Below are positions 17,632 through 28,200 of a DNA stretch of 54,209 nucleotides, piece after piece. Each line of letters begins with the position of its first letter. The first letter of the stretch is position 1. Source of the DNA: Bacteroidales bacterium (lineage in GTDB: Bacteria > Bacteroidota > Bacteroidia > Bacteroidales > GWF2-38-335); assembly GCA_016936815.1 (NCBI GenBank), contig JAFGXD010000027.1:1-54209 (forward strand). Reading direction: 5' to 3'. The notes below the pieces were generated by a model. That model was not told where the DNA came from. It did not search any database and was given only the letters and a program-made list of their open reading frames with translations. Position numbers and translations under genes: made by a program.

Positions 17632-18504
17632 ATGAGATATTTTGTAATATTTTCAGTAATGTTTTTGTTATTTTCATGCAATGAGAATAATAATAAGAAA
17701 ACAACCGGAGATTCCGAATCTTCAGCAATTACAGAAGGAAAAGTTTCCGGAAATGACTTTGTTGCCTTTTCAGTTCCTTCTCCAACAATGATTGCATCAA
17801 GTATTAAACTATTGGAAATGGATTTTAATGAGAATCTTGTATTTACCTCAACAACAAGTAAAAACGATTATCCCCTTTCAAAAGATAAAGCAATGAATTT
17901 AGGAATTTCACTTGTAGATTTGGGATACGCAGCACTTTACAATCAAAATCAGACCTTAATTAAAATGGTTGGGATAGTAAGTAAGTTGACAGCAGAACTA
18001 AATATTGAAAACAAACAGATTATTGAAATGACCAAAAAATTTGAGGAAAATCTTAATAATCAGGATTCTTTAATGCAATTGTTGCACGATGTACAAAGCG
18101 GAATTGACAAATATTACATAAGCGAGGAAAAACACGAAATGGCTCTGCTGATTGTTACGGGGATGTTTGTTGAAGGACTTTACTTCACCTGCGAGTATTA
18201 CAAAAGTCTTGACAAAAAGAAAACATCAGAAAAGTATTTCGATGCCTTAAAACAACTGCTTTTTCAGCAAAGAATTCATCTATCCGGAATAACAGAATTG
18301 ATGGATATTTATAATAAAGACGAAGATTACACAGAAATTAAAAACATGCTTGGAGAAATAAACGAAATTTTTAACAGTATGAGTTTCTCTTACACAATGG
18401 ATGAAAGCGGTAAGAACATACAAAATGTAAGTTTCAGAAGAAATTACCTACCTTTATTGCACGAAAAAGTTAGCAAAATTCGTTCAGAATTAATTGCTCC
18501 TTAG
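17632..18504 (+). CDS. Lipoprotein of unknown function
   Basis: A short signal peptide ends in the lipobox 'LLFSC', with the lipidated cysteine at residue 16, followed by an asparagine-rich tether. The rest (about 50-290) is predicted to be almost entirely helical, with no motif I know. It follows the T9SS cargo gene by 10 bases and precedes a ThiS gene by 25, so the three may form one transcript. A role beside the cargo protein is possible but only inferred from position. Confidence 0.75.
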   Translation: MRYFVIFSVMFLLFSCNENNNKKTTGDSESSAITEGKVSGNDFVAFSVPSPTMIASSIKLLEMDFNENLVFTSTTSKNDYPLSKDKAMNLGISLVDLGYAALYNQNQTLIKMVGIVSKLTAELNIENKQIIEMTKKFEENLNNQDSLMQLLHDVQSGIDKYYISEEKHEMALLIVTGMFVEGLYFTCEYYKSLDKKKTSEKYFDALKQLLFQQRIHLSGITELMDIYNKDEDYTEIKNMLGEINEIFNSMSFSYTMDESGKNIQNVSFRRNYLPLLHEKVSKIRSELIAP

Positions 18505-18529
18505 TTTTAACATATTGGTTATAAATGCA

Positions 18530-18733
18530 ATGAAGATTTTTTTAAACAACAGAGAAGAGGAATTAGCAAAAGAAGATATTACCGTTAAGGAGCTTTTGGA
18601 AATAAAAAATTTCACTTTTAAACTATTGGTAATAAAAATTAATGATGTTTTTGTACCTCGCGAATACTATTCAACAACAAAAATAAAAAACGGAGATATT
18701 GTTTCCGTTCTACACCTTGTTTCGGGGGGGTAA
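18530..18733 (+). CDS. thiS: Sulfur carrier protein ThiS-like
   Basis: This is a 67-residue ubiquitin-fold protein ending in the diagnostic Gly-Gly ('LHLVSGG'), whose C-terminus is adenylated and thiocarboxylated to donate sulfur for the thiazole of thiamine. 'MKIFLNNREEE', 'ITVKELLE' and 'KNGDIVSVLHLV' are typical. The ATG at 18530 is used; the frame runs 12 codons upstream to a TTG overlapping the previous gene, but those residues are foreign to the family. No other thiamine gene is nearby, which is unusual. A MoaD-like or tungsten-cofactor carrier is a less likely alternative. Confidence 0.82.
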   Translation: MKIFLNNREEELAKEDITVKELLEIKNFTFKLLVIKINDVFVPREYYSTTKIKNGDIVSVLHLVSGG

Positions 18734-18818
18734 ACAGAAAGTCCATATTTTGTTTTTTAAGACATTGGTGTTCTCTTTCCTACACTATTTAGTATTATAT
18801 AAAAAACCCCCTGTTTCA

Positions 18819-18860
18819 TATATTTGTTTTAATTCTTTGCAATTTATAATAGTATATTTG
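18819..18860 (+). promoter_or_regulatory. Tandem -7 elements before the PAD-like gene
   Basis: TATATTTG occurs twice, at 18819-18826 and 18853-18860. The second lies 28 bases before the ATG at 18889, giving a short leader. TTTG boxes precede it at 18836-18839 (13-base spacer) and 18823-18826 (26-base spacer), neither ideal. Confidence 0.45.
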
Positions 18861-18888
18861 GCAACGTAATGATTAAAAATTTAAGGCA

Positions 18889-21800
18889 ATGAAAAAACTT
18901 CTTTACTTCCTAACTTTTGCATATTTTTTTCTAAACAGCTTTAACTCTCATTCTCAGGAGGTTTTACCCAATTATCTTACCGAAGAAGAAAGGGCTTTGC
19001 TTCCTTTCTACACACCTCCCGGTAGTTCATCAAAGGGAATTTCTACTCCGCCTTCTTCACCGGTTAGGTCGGTTGCCGAATGGGAAGAAATGGATGCCGT
19101 TGTTATTTCATGGAAAGGCTATACTTCTTTTCTTACCGAAATTGTTAGAAATGCTGTTGATGAGGTTGATGTATACATTTATACTACTTCTCCAACAACT
19201 ACAAATAACACTCTTGTTAGTGCCGGCGTAGATGTTACTAATGTTCATTACCTAAATGTTGCCACAAATAGCGTTTGGATTAGAGATTTCGGTCCAAATA
19301 ACGTCTATTCAGAAGAGGTTGGAGAATTGTATTTTGTTGATTGGGTTTACAATCGTTCTCGCCCAGACGACGACGATTCACCACAAGATATTGCAGATGA
19401 ACTTGGTGTAACCCTTTATGAAAGCACAGTAGCTCCAACAGATTTGGTAAATACAGGCGGTAATTTTATGTCGGATGGCTTTGGAACTGCTTTTGCTTCT
19501 GTTCTCGTTCTTGAAGAAAATGAGGCTGTTACGGCTTTTAATTCAACTCCCAAAACCGAAGCCGAGGTAGATCAAATAGTTTCAGATTTTATGGGAATTA
19601 GCCGATATATTAAAATGGAAACTCTCCCTTACGACGGAATTCATCACATAGATATGCACATGAAACTTCTTGATGAAGAAACCCTGCTGGTAGGCGAATA
19701 TCCTGCAGGTGTTTCCGACGGTCCTCAAATTGAAGCAAATATTCAATACATTCAAAACAACTTTATGTCTGTTTTTGGCACTCCCTATCGTATTATCAGA
19801 ATACCAATGCCCCCCGACAATTCAGGCGATTATCCAAGCACCGGAAGCGATTATTTAACTTATACTAATTCAGTAATTCTTAATAAAACTATTCTTGTAC
19901 CAATTTATGGGCTTTCTTTAGACGATGAGGCTTTACAAATTTACAGAGATGCCATGCCGGGATATAATGTTGTGGGAATTGACGCTAATTCTCCAATTAC
20001 CGCCAGTGGGGCAATTCATTGTACAACACACGAAATTGCAACCAACGACCCTCTACTAATTTCCCACCAACGACTTAGAGATGTTGATGCTTCTGTTGCT
20101 CAGTACGAGGTTGAAGCTTATATTAAACATCTTTCCGGAATTCAATCGGCAACGGTTTATTACAAAAATACTTTTGCCTCAGCTTTTTCTAATTCGGTTA
20201 GCATGACGGCAAGTACAGGCGACTATTGGTCTTGCTTTATTCCCGGTCATTCTCCGGGCGATTCTATTTATTACTATATTGAAGCTAACGCTGTTTCGGG
20301 TAAAACTCAGGTAAGACCAATGACTGCCCCCTATGGTTATTGGGCTTTTAAAGTTGTTGAACCGGCCATTCCGGTTGCCGATTTTTCTGCATCCTCAACA
20401 AGCATTGTAATTGGTGAATCTATTAGCTTTACTGATCTTAGCACCAACTTCCCCACAAGCTGGCTGTGGAATTTCCCGGGAGGCTCACCGGCTTCTTCTA
20501 CCGAACAGTTTCCTACCGGAATAACTTACAATACTCCCGGAACTTATGAGGTTTCTTTAACGGCTACAAATGCAGAGGGAAGCGATACCGAAACAAAATC
20601 TGCCTATATTACCGTTTCAACTGTAAGTTATTGTATTTCAACATATACCCAAGGAGGTAGCGAATATATTTCAAATGTTCAATTTAATACTATTAACAAC
20701 TCAAGCGGCGATGATCCCGATAATGGTTATACCGATTTTACAAGCGTTTCAACAGAACTTACCAGAGGTGAAACTTACACACTTTCCGTAACAATAAATA
20801 CGGCAGGAAATTACACAGACCATTGTCAGGTTTTCTTCGATTGGAATGTTAACGGCAGTTTTTACGAAACTAATGAAATGGTAGATTTAGGTCAGATTAC
20901 CAATGTAACTGCCGGTGTTCTTTCTGGCGATGTTACTGTTCCTGTTGATGCCGAACTTTCAGCAACAAGAATGAGAATTAATATTGAATACAACGGAAAT
21001 CCGGGACCCTGCGAGGTAGACCATAACGAAGAATGGGGCGAAACCGAAGATTATACAGTGGAGGTAATTTCTGCAACCCCTCTTGTTCCTGTTGCCAATT
21101 TTTCAACTGTTTCAACTTCGGTATGCGTTGGCAATAATGTTAGCTTTTCAAACTCAAGTGCCAATGCAGATTCATGGCAATGGACTTTCGATGGAGGCTC
21201 CCCTTCTTCAAGCACAGAAGAAAATCCTACCGTTATTTATAATACTCCCGGAACTTACTCTGTTAGTTTAATAGCTTCTAATTCAAGCTTTTCAGATACT
21301 GAAACAAAAACAAACTACATTGTTGTAACAAGTCCTCCAAATCTTTCTGCAACAGCAGTAGATGTAAATTGCTTTGGAGAAAACGATGGTAGCGTTGACC
21401 TTACCGTTAGCGGAGGAACGGCTCCATTTTCTTACTTATGGAATCCTTCAGCTTCAAGTCAAGACCTAAGCAATATTGAAGCCGGAACATACAGCGTAAC
21501 TGTAAGCGATGCAAGTTCTTGTACTGCAACAACAAGTGTTACGGTTAATCAGCCTGCCACAGCTCTTAGTCTTTCGGGAGATTTTACCAATGCTGAATGT
21601 GGAGAAAATAACGGCTCAGCTTTTGTTTTTCCTTCGGGAGGAACAAGTCCATATTCATATTTATGGTCAAACGGCAGCACCACAAGTATTATTACAAATT
21701 TGGCTGTTGGAAATTACACAGTAACTGTAAGTGATAATAACGATTGTGAAACGGTTTCATCTTACTATATAGACCAACCACAAAGCCCTGTATTGGATAC

Positions 21801-22266
21801 AGTTTTGGTGGTTGACGAGGAATATTTTGATGCATGTAACGGCAGTGCGACGGCAAATATTTCGGGTGGTAATCCACCATATTCATACTTATGGAGCAAT
21901 GACCAAACAACCGAAACCGCAACTAACTTATGTAGTGGAAATTATTCGTTAACCATAACAGATAGTTTGGGATGTAGCGTAACAGGTACATTTGTTGTAA
22001 GTTTTTCTAATGTTATAACTGAAAACGAAATATCAGACTTTATCCTTTATCCTAATCCAAGTTCAGGAATTGTTAGGATTGAATTTTCGGGCATTGAGAC
22101 TACAGAATTAATAATTACTGATTTGCTCGGAAAAGTCGTTTATACTTCCGAAATCTATTCAGGAAAAACCAACATTGACCTTAAAAAATTCAATAGCGGA
22201 ATATATTTTGTTTCATTAAACTACTCCGATAGGAAATACATTAAAAAACTAATCTTAACTTTGTAG
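18889..22266 (+). CDS. T9SS-exported peptidylarginine-deiminase-like protein with PKD, GEVED and SprB-type repeats
   Basis: This is a very large secreted protein. The signal peptide covers about 1-22 and the deiminase domain about 60-400. Next come a beta domain (about 405-495), PKD (about 500-565), GEVED (about 580-705), a second PKD (about 705-790), three SprB-type repeats ('GGTAPFSYLW', 'GGTSPYSYLW', 'GGNPPYSYLW') and a type A sorting domain (about 1050-1125, with 'LYPNPSSG'). Catalytic residues of Porphyromonas PAD are present: Trp130, Asp133, His253, Asp255 and Cys378. So is the Arg156-x-Arg158 pair matching Arg152/Arg154, which read the C-terminal carboxylate of the substrate. It therefore probably citrullinates C-terminal arginines of peptides, not agmatine. 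Whether it does so in vivo is unknown. Confidence 0.85.
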   Translation: MKKLLYFLTFAYFFLNSFNSHSQEVLPNYLTEEERALLPFYTPPGSSSKGISTPPSSPVRSVAEWEEMDAVVISWKGYTSFLTEIVRNAVDEVDVYIYTTSPTTTNNTLVSAGVDVTNVHYLNVATNSVWIRDFGPNNVYSEEVGELYFVDWVYNRSRPDDDDSPQDIADELGVTLYESTVAPTDLVNTGGNFMSDGFGTAFASVLVLEENEAVTAFNSTPKTEAEVDQIVSDFMGISRYIKMETLPYDGIHHIDMHMKLLDEETLLVGEYPAGVSDGPQIEANIQYIQNNFMSVFGTPYRIIRIPMPPDNSGDYPSTGSDYLTYTNSVILNKTILVPIYGLSLDDEALQIYRDAMPGYNVVGIDANSPITASGAIHCTTHEIATNDPLLISHQRLRDVDASVAQYEVEAYIKHLSGIQSATVYYKNTFASAFSNSVSMTASTGDYWSCFIPGHSPGDSIYYYIEANAVSGKTQVRPMTAPYGYWAFKVVEPAIPVADFSASSTSIVIGESISFTDLSTNFPTSWLWNFPGGSPASSTEQFPTGITYNTPGTYEVSLTATNAEGSDTETKSAYITVSTVSYCISTYTQGGSEYISNVQFNTINNSSGDDPDNGYTDFTSVSTELTRGETYTLSVTINTAGNYTDHCQVFFDWNVNGSFYETNEMVDLGQITNVTAGVLSGDVTVPVDAELSATRMRINIEYNGNPGPCEVDHNEEWGETEDYTVEVISATPLVPVANFSTVSTSVCVGNNVSFSNSSANADSWQWTFDGGSPSSSTEENPTVIYNTPGTYSVSLIASNSSFSDTETKTNYIVVTSPPNLSATAVDVNCFGENDGSVDLTVSGGTAPFSYLWNPSASSQDLSNIEAGTYSVTVSDASSCTATTSVTVNQPATALSLSGDFTNAECGENNGSAFVFPSGGTSPYSYLWSNGSTTSIITNLAVGNYTVTVSDNNDCETVSSYYIDQPQSPVLDTVLVVDEEYFDACNGSATANISGGNPPYSYLWSNDQTTETATNLCSGNYSLTITDSLGCSVTGTFVVSFSNVITENEISDFILYPNPSSGIVRIEFSGIETTELIITDLLGKVVYTSEIYSGKTNIDLKKFNSGIYFVSLNYSDRKYIKKLILTL

Positions 22267-22276
22267 AAAAAATTTA

Positions 22277-22618
22277 ATGTATTCTCAAAGGCAAAATAAG
22301 GTAGGTCGCTTAATTCAGAAGGAATTGGCAGCAGTACTTCAAAAAGAAGGAAGAAATTTGTTTCAGGGTGCCATGCTCACAATTACTGTTGTTAGGATGA
22401 GCCCCGATTTATCTATTGCAAAAGTTTACTTGAGTATTTTTCCATCAAATAAAGCAGATGAAATAATGCAAAACATTGATCTTCAGGCTGTAAATTTGAG
22501 GAGGCTGCTTGGCAACGAAATTAGCAAACAAGTTAGAATTATTCCTGAATTAAAATTTTTCCCCGACGATTCACAGGATTACGCTCAGAGAATTGACGAT
22601 TTGTTGAAAGAAAATTAA
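22277..22618 (+). CDS. rbfA: 30S ribosome-binding factor A
   Basis: RbfA is a small KH-fold protein that binds the 30S subunit during late 16S rRNA maturation. The start 'MYSQRQNKVGRLIQKELAAVL' and the pattern 'MLTITVVRMSPDLSIAKVYLSIF' are characteristic, and the length of 113 is normal. It begins 10 bases after the large PAD-like gene and leads a run with a methyltransferase and a LolC/E-like permease, spaced 12 and 5 bases, an order I recall as common in Bacteroidota. Confidence 0.93.
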   Translation: MYSQRQNKVGRLIQKELAAVLQKEGRNLFQGAMLTITVVRMSPDLSIAKVYLSIFPSNKADEIMQNIDLQAVNLRRLLGNEISKQVRIIPELKFFPDDSQDYAQRIDDLLKEN

Positions 22619-22630
22619 AATCATTTATTC

Positions 22631-23395
22631 GTGAAATTTATAATAAGCTTTGTAACACGCTTTATTCCCCGTCATTATTTACACAGGGTTAGTCATTTTT
22701 TTCTTTCCATAATTGGTGTTTTCTATTTGGGGAAGAATTTTGAAGACCCTATTGATGGTAAGAAATACAGAAAATTATTGCCTTACGGAAGGTTAAATTC
22801 AAGAAAAAATGCCTTGGCTCCTTTTTCCATGTCGCTCGAAAGACACCGTTTGCTTTGGATATTTTTAAAAGAAAAAACCGAATTTTTTACAGGAAAGCTT
22901 GAAATGCTTCATGTTGCTCCCGAATATTGCTTTATAAAGAGATTTAAGAAACTTCCCAATTTAAAATACACTACCGCCGACCTTATTTCCCCATGGGCAG
23001 ATGTAAAAATGGATGTACAGGAGATTCCATATCCCGAGAATTCTTTCGATGTAATAATGTGCAACCACGTTTTGGAGCATGTTGACGATGATTTAAAGGC
23101 AATGAAGGAATTTTACCGTGTTATGAAGCCGGGTGGATGGGGAATTTTTCAGGTTCCTATTGATTATTCTAGAGAAAATACTTACCACGACCCTTCAATA
23201 ACCGACCCAAAGGAAAGGGAAAAGCATTTCTGGCAATCGGATCATCTTAGACTTTACGGCAAAAACTACGGTCAGGTGCTTTCCACAGCTGGTTTTACAG
23301 TTCAGGAAGTTAATCTTACCACCGAGCTTTCGAAAGAACTGGTAACAAAATTTGCCCTTCCGGAAAAAGAAATTATATATTTGTGTAAAAAATAA
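22631..23395 (+). CDS. SAM-dependent methyltransferase (class I)
   Basis: The core resembles the Methyltransf_11 fold: motif 'DVIMCNHVLEHVDDD' at about 138-152 and 'MKPGGWGIFQVP' after it. The first SAM-binding loop is degenerate ('MLHVAPEYCF' in place of the Gly-rich E/DxGxG). The N-terminal 35 residues are basic and hydrophobic, suggesting membrane contact. The start is GTG, 12 bases after rbfA. The substrate is unknown; lying between rbfA and a lipoprotein-transport permease does not settle it. Confidence 0.8.
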   Translation: MKFIISFVTRFIPRHYLHRVSHFFLSIIGVFYLGKNFEDPIDGKKYRKLLPYGRLNSRKNALAPFSMSLERHRLLWIFLKEKTEFFTGKLEMLHVAPEYCFIKRFKKLPNLKYTTADLISPWADVKMDVQEIPYPENSFDVIMCNHVLEHVDDDLKAMKEFYRVMKPGGWGIFQVPIDYSRENTYHDPSITDPKEREKHFWQSDHLRLYGKNYGQVLSTAGFTVQEVNLTTELSKELVTKFALPEKEIIYLCKK

Positions 23396-23400
23396 AAAGA

Positions 23401-24636
23401 TTGAGATTTGCCCTTTTTATAGCACGTCGTTATTTGTTTTCCAGGAAATCTACAAATGTTATTAATGTAATTTCCGGAATTTCCGTTATTGGTGTAGCTA
23501 CAGTAACCGCAGCTCTAATTGTAGTATTATCGGTTATGAATGGCTTTAACGGTCTTCTAAGCAATCTTTTCAGCAGTTTCGATCCCGATATAAAAATTAC
23601 TCTGGCTGAGGGAAAATCTTTTTCAGTAGACTCTGTTCCAATAAATACAATAAAATCAGTTGAAGGAGTTGAATTTGTTGGTGAAGTTATTGAAGATAAT
23701 GCAGTTCTTTCGTACCAAAAGAAACAATATGTGGCTACCCTAAAAGGAATGTCTGCTGAATATGCTTCTCACACCGGAATAGACAGTATGATTGTTGATG
23801 GAGAATTTATTTTGGAAAAAAATGATATTCCTTTTGCAGTACTTGGCATTGGGGTAAGACATCATTTAGGAATTACAGTTGACCCCAGATATCAGATTTT
23901 TTTAAATGTTTATGTTCCCAAACGAACAGCCAAAGCTTCGAACGACCTAACCACAATGTATTCCGAAAAGAAAATACAACCTTCGGGAGTTTTTAGCATT
24001 CAACAGGATTTCGATACAAGGTATGTTATTGTTCCTATTTCATTTATGCGTGATTTGTTAAATTATGAAGGAAGAGCTACATCTTTGGAAATAAAGCTAA
24101 AACCCAATGCAGATGAGAGAAAGATTAAAAGTGATATTCAGAAAATTTTGGGAACAAAGTTTATTGTAAAAGACAGATATCAGCAACACGAATTTATTTA
24201 TAAAATAATGCAGTCGGAGAAATTGGTAATTTTCCTTATCTTATCTTTTATTTTAATGATTGCTTCTTTTAATATTCTGGGTTCATTAACCATGTTGATA
24301 ATAGATAAAAAACAAGATATTTTAATTCTTAGAAGCTTAGGCGCATCTAATAAATTAATTAAAAAGATTTTTCTTTTGGAAGGATGGATGATTTCACTGC
24401 TTGGAGCAATTTTAGGACTTATTATTGGAGCAGCAATTTGTTGGGTTCAAATAACTTTTGAGGTTGTTGAATTGCAGTCGGGTGGTTCATTTATTATTAA
24501 TGCTTATCCTGTAACAATGGAATGGTTTGACTTTTTACTGGTATTTGCAGTCGTTATTGCAATAGGATTTCTTGCTGCCTGGTATCCTGTTCGTTACCTA
24601 AACAAAAAATATATGAATAATGAAGAGATACGATAA
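23401..24636 (+). CDS. LolC/LolE-family ABC transporter permease
   Basis: The architecture is that of LolC/E and FtsX-type permeases: one N-terminal membrane helix (about 18-45), a large periplasmic MacB-like domain (about 46-275), then three helices in the last 140 residues including 'LRSLGASNKLIKKIFLLEGW', the conserved coupling region. In this role it releases lipoproteins from the inner membrane to a LolA carrier. The start is a TTG ('MRFALFIARRYLFSRK' is typical), 5 bases after the methyltransferase. The ATPase LolD is not in the window. Confidence 0.88.
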   Translation: MRFALFIARRYLFSRKSTNVINVISGISVIGVATVTAALIVVLSVMNGFNGLLSNLFSSFDPDIKITLAEGKSFSVDSVPINTIKSVEGVEFVGEVIEDNAVLSYQKKQYVATLKGMSAEYASHTGIDSMIVDGEFILEKNDIPFAVLGIGVRHHLGITVDPRYQIFLNVYVPKRTAKASNDLTTMYSEKKIQPSGVFSIQQDFDTRYVIVPISFMRDLLNYEGRATSLEIKLKPNADERKIKSDIQKILGTKFIVKDRYQQHEFIYKIMQSEKLVIFLILSFILMIASFNILGSLTMLIIDKKQDILILRSLGASNKLIKKIFLLEGWMISLLGAILGLIIGAAICWVQITFEVVELQSGGSFIINAYPVTMEWFDFLLVFAVVIAIGFLAAWYPVRYLNKKYMNNEEIR

Positions 24637-24691
24637 TATTTTTTCTTTTAACTTTATGCCTCATATTTTTAATTCAAAAAACAAATAAGAA

Positions 24692-25162
24692 ATGAATGTT
24701 GATAATAAAACCTCAGTAGTTAAGGGAAAATTTTTTAGATTTATTTTAGCAGTTTTTGTAATGATTATTTGTGTGTTTATAGGATTTGACACTTTGGTTT
24801 TTGCAGAAGTAGGGCTAACAAAAAATATAATGTTTATGATAGTTCTAATACCATATGCATTATATTATTTATCATTTATTTTAAGAAATGTGTCATATTT
24901 CAGCATTGAAAGAAAAGCTCATACAATAACTGTAAAACATAGTCCTTTGTTACCTGGAGGAAAAAAGGTTTCATTTATGATAAAACTCGATGCTTTTGGT
25001 GGTGTTGAAATTGTTAATCAACTTTTTGGTTTAAGAAAATATATCATTTTTTATCAAAAAAGCCCTAAAGGTCTTATGAAATTTCGCCCTCTTAGTATTT
25101 CCGGACTTCCAAAATCTGAATTAGAGAAATTGAATAAGTATTATTTGAAAACAAAAAAATAG
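24692..25162 (+). CDS. Small membrane protein with a possible bacterial PH-like domain
   Basis: Two membrane helices (about 15-37 and 44-64) are followed by a soluble domain of about 90 residues with 'YFSIERKAHTITVKHSPLLPGGKKVSF', a strand-turn-strand pattern seen in PH-like domains that follow paired helices. I do not recognise a named family. A possible -7 box (TAACTTTA, 24649-24656) lies upstream, so it may be expressed apart from the permease gene. Function unknown. Confidence 0.65.
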   Translation: MNVDNKTSVVKGKFFRFILAVFVMIICVFIGFDTLVFAEVGLTKNIMFMIVLIPYALYYLSFILRNVSYFSIERKAHTITVKHSPLLPGGKKVSFMIKLDAFGGVEIVNQLFGLRKYIIFYQKSPKGLMKFRPLSISGLPKSELEKLNKYYLKTKK

Positions 25163-25296
25163 CAAATATTTATCCTTTGCTAAAACCAATACAGCCGAAA
25201 ATATGTCTAAACATACCGTTCAACAGTGTTTATTAACTCAACTGGTAATTTTACGTATCTTTAACAAACTTACATTACATACTTTTTGCTGAAAAA

Positions 25297-28200
25297 ATGG
25301 AAAACCAAGGCGTTATGATAAAAATTGTTTTATGTAAAAAATTGATAACTCTGTTTTTACTTATTACAGCTAATGTCTTAATTGCACAGCCTGATTTTTC
25401 AAATATGAAAGTGCAACGTCTTGCCTCAGAGAACTATATTATTGAAAAAGGGCTTTCACAGAATTCGGTTTTTTCCATTTTGCAAGACAAACGTGGTTTC
25501 TTATGGTTTGGAACCTGGGATGGACTAAACAAATACGATGGATACGATTTTCAGGTTTTTAAGAGTAATTTCATGGACGCAAAAACCGAACTAAGTAACC
25601 AAACTATCCTCTCACTTTTCGAAGATTCCGAAGGTTTGATTTGGATTGGAACTAACAAAGGATTAAATGTTTTCGATAGAAATTCAAAGACTTTCAGAGT
25701 TTATAAGAAAAATATTGGGAATCCCGGATCTATTAGTTCAGATACAATTCTTTCAATAAATGAAGACTTACAAGGATATATTTGGATTGGAACGCAAACC
25801 GGATTAAACAGAATTGATAAAAAATCGGGGAAGGTTTTGCAGTTCTTTTCAAGTATTAAAAATCCGAATGAATCATTGTTGGGTAATTCAGTCTTTTGTA
25901 TTTATGCCGATAAAAATGGATTTTTTTGGATTGGAACAAATAATGGTCTAAACCGATTAAGTACCGAAAATATAAAATTCTCCAAATATTGCGATAATTA
26001 TAAACAGCCAAACAGCTTATGCGGTAATGTTGTAAGAGACGTTTGTTGCGATAAGAATGGAAAAATTTGGGCTGCAACAAATAATGGGCTTTTTAAGCTA
26101 GATCAGCAAAAAGGTGTAGAAAAAGTTTATAGATTTAATCCTCACGATTCAAATACTATACCGGGAAATAATTTAAACGCTATTGCAATTGATCAAAATG
26201 GTTATATCTGGATAGGAACAAAAGGAGCCGGTCTCTCGGTTTTCGACCCTAAAAACGAAGCTTTTACAACTTTGGAAGGGGGAGACTTTGAAAATAATTT
26301 AATTTCTGCCGACGATATTACCTGCATTTATATAGATAAAACCAATATCGTTTGGGTTGGAACAAACTGGAAAGGCGTAAATAAAATAAACCTAAATGCT
26401 TTCAAATTCGACCACTATAAAACCAGCAGCAAGCCAAATAGTTTGAATTCCGATATTGTTTGGGGTATGTGCGAAATTGATGAAAAAACAATTTGGATTG
26501 GAACAGATAAGGGAATAAATATTTTCGACCGTAATACACAAAAATTTTCATACCTAACAAAAATACCCGGAACAAAAAACTCCCTAAGCTCTAATCAAAT
26601 AAGGTCGTTTTTAAAAGATAGCAAAGGAAATATCTGGATAGGAACTTTTGGGGGAGGACTTAACAAATACAATCCAAAAGACAAAACTTTCTTGCATTTT
26701 GGAACTTGGGAAACAGCCGATTATAAAATTAAAAATGACGTGATTTGGACAATATTTGAATGTTCCGATGGATATATTTGGGTAGGCTCAGAAGGCGGAT
26801 TTTGTAAAATAAATCCTGAAACTTATGAAATAATCAACTTTACAAATAATCCAAGTAATCCCGAAAGTCTCTCACATAATTCCGTATTTCATTTTCTTGA
26901 AGATCATGGATCTCTATGGATTTCTACCTATAATGGAATTAATATTCTTGATAAAAAAACAGGAGAAATTGAAAGAATGCAAACAATTAAGAATGGGCAA
27001 CAAACGGTTTCTATTGAAGGAGTATTCTATATTCACAAAGATAAGAATGAGATTTTTTGGATTTCAACAATAGGAGGAGGATTAATGAAATACGATTTGA
27101 AAACCGGTATTTATAAAATATACAACGAATCAAATGGTCTTCCAAATAATGTGATATATTGCACCCTTGAAGATTTAGATGGTAATATTTGGATGACAAC
27201 AAACTATGGAGTGTCAAAGTTTGACAAAAATCAGGAATCTTTCCTAAATTTTAGCGCCGAAGACGGTATTCAATCAAATGAATTTAACTTAGGTTCGCAC
27301 CTTATAACACACGACGGACTTTTTCTTGTTGGAGGAATGGGAGGGTTCAACATTTTTCATCCGGGTGCTGTTAAAAAAAACACCTTAATTCCACCTGTTG
27401 TAATTACATCAATAAAAATTCTTAATGAAGAAATTACCCGCGAATACCATCATGGAGATGTTTTGGAGCTCGACTATAATCAGAATTTCATTTCTTTCGA
27501 ATTTTCAGCACTAGATTTTACTAATCCTACCAAAAATAAATATGCATATAAACTTACAGGTATAGATAAAGAATGGAAGTATTCCGACGCAACCCGTAGA
27601 TTCGCAGATTACAAACAATTAGACCCCGGTAAATATACTTTTACTATTAAAGCTTCAAACAACGATGGGGTATGGAACGATGAAGGTATCTCCATAACTA
27701 TTATTATTAAACAACCTTGGTGGCAAACATGGGCTTTTAGAATACCATTTTTTGGAGGATTATTTTTAATAATTTCATTAATTCTACTTTCTAGATTTAG
27801 AGGTCTTAAGAGAAAACATAGCATTGAAAAGAAAATTCTTGATGTGGAAAAACAATTGTTCGACCATGAAAGGAAAGCTCTTAGATTACAAATGAATCCA
27901 CACTTTATTTTTAATACCCTTAATTCAATACAGTATTTTATTCTTCAGAACGATAAATTATCGTCAAATAGGTATCTTACAATGTTTAGCAAATTAATGA
28001 GACTAACTCTCGACAATTCTCAACATAACACAATTGTTCTAAACGATGAGCTGGAATCTCTAAAACTATATGTGGAACTGGAATCCCTTAGATTTGAAGA
28101 GAAGTTCGATTATAAATTTGAAGTTGACGAAAACCTTGCCCTTGCAGATATTCAAATTCCAAGCATGATAATTCAGCCTTATGTAGAAAATGCTATTAAA

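Noticed and set aside
18889-22266. Agmatine deiminase for polyamine synthesis
   Set aside because: A signal peptide, a T9SS sorting domain and the Arg-x-Arg pair of the peptidylarginine enzyme argue for an exported peptide-modifying role.
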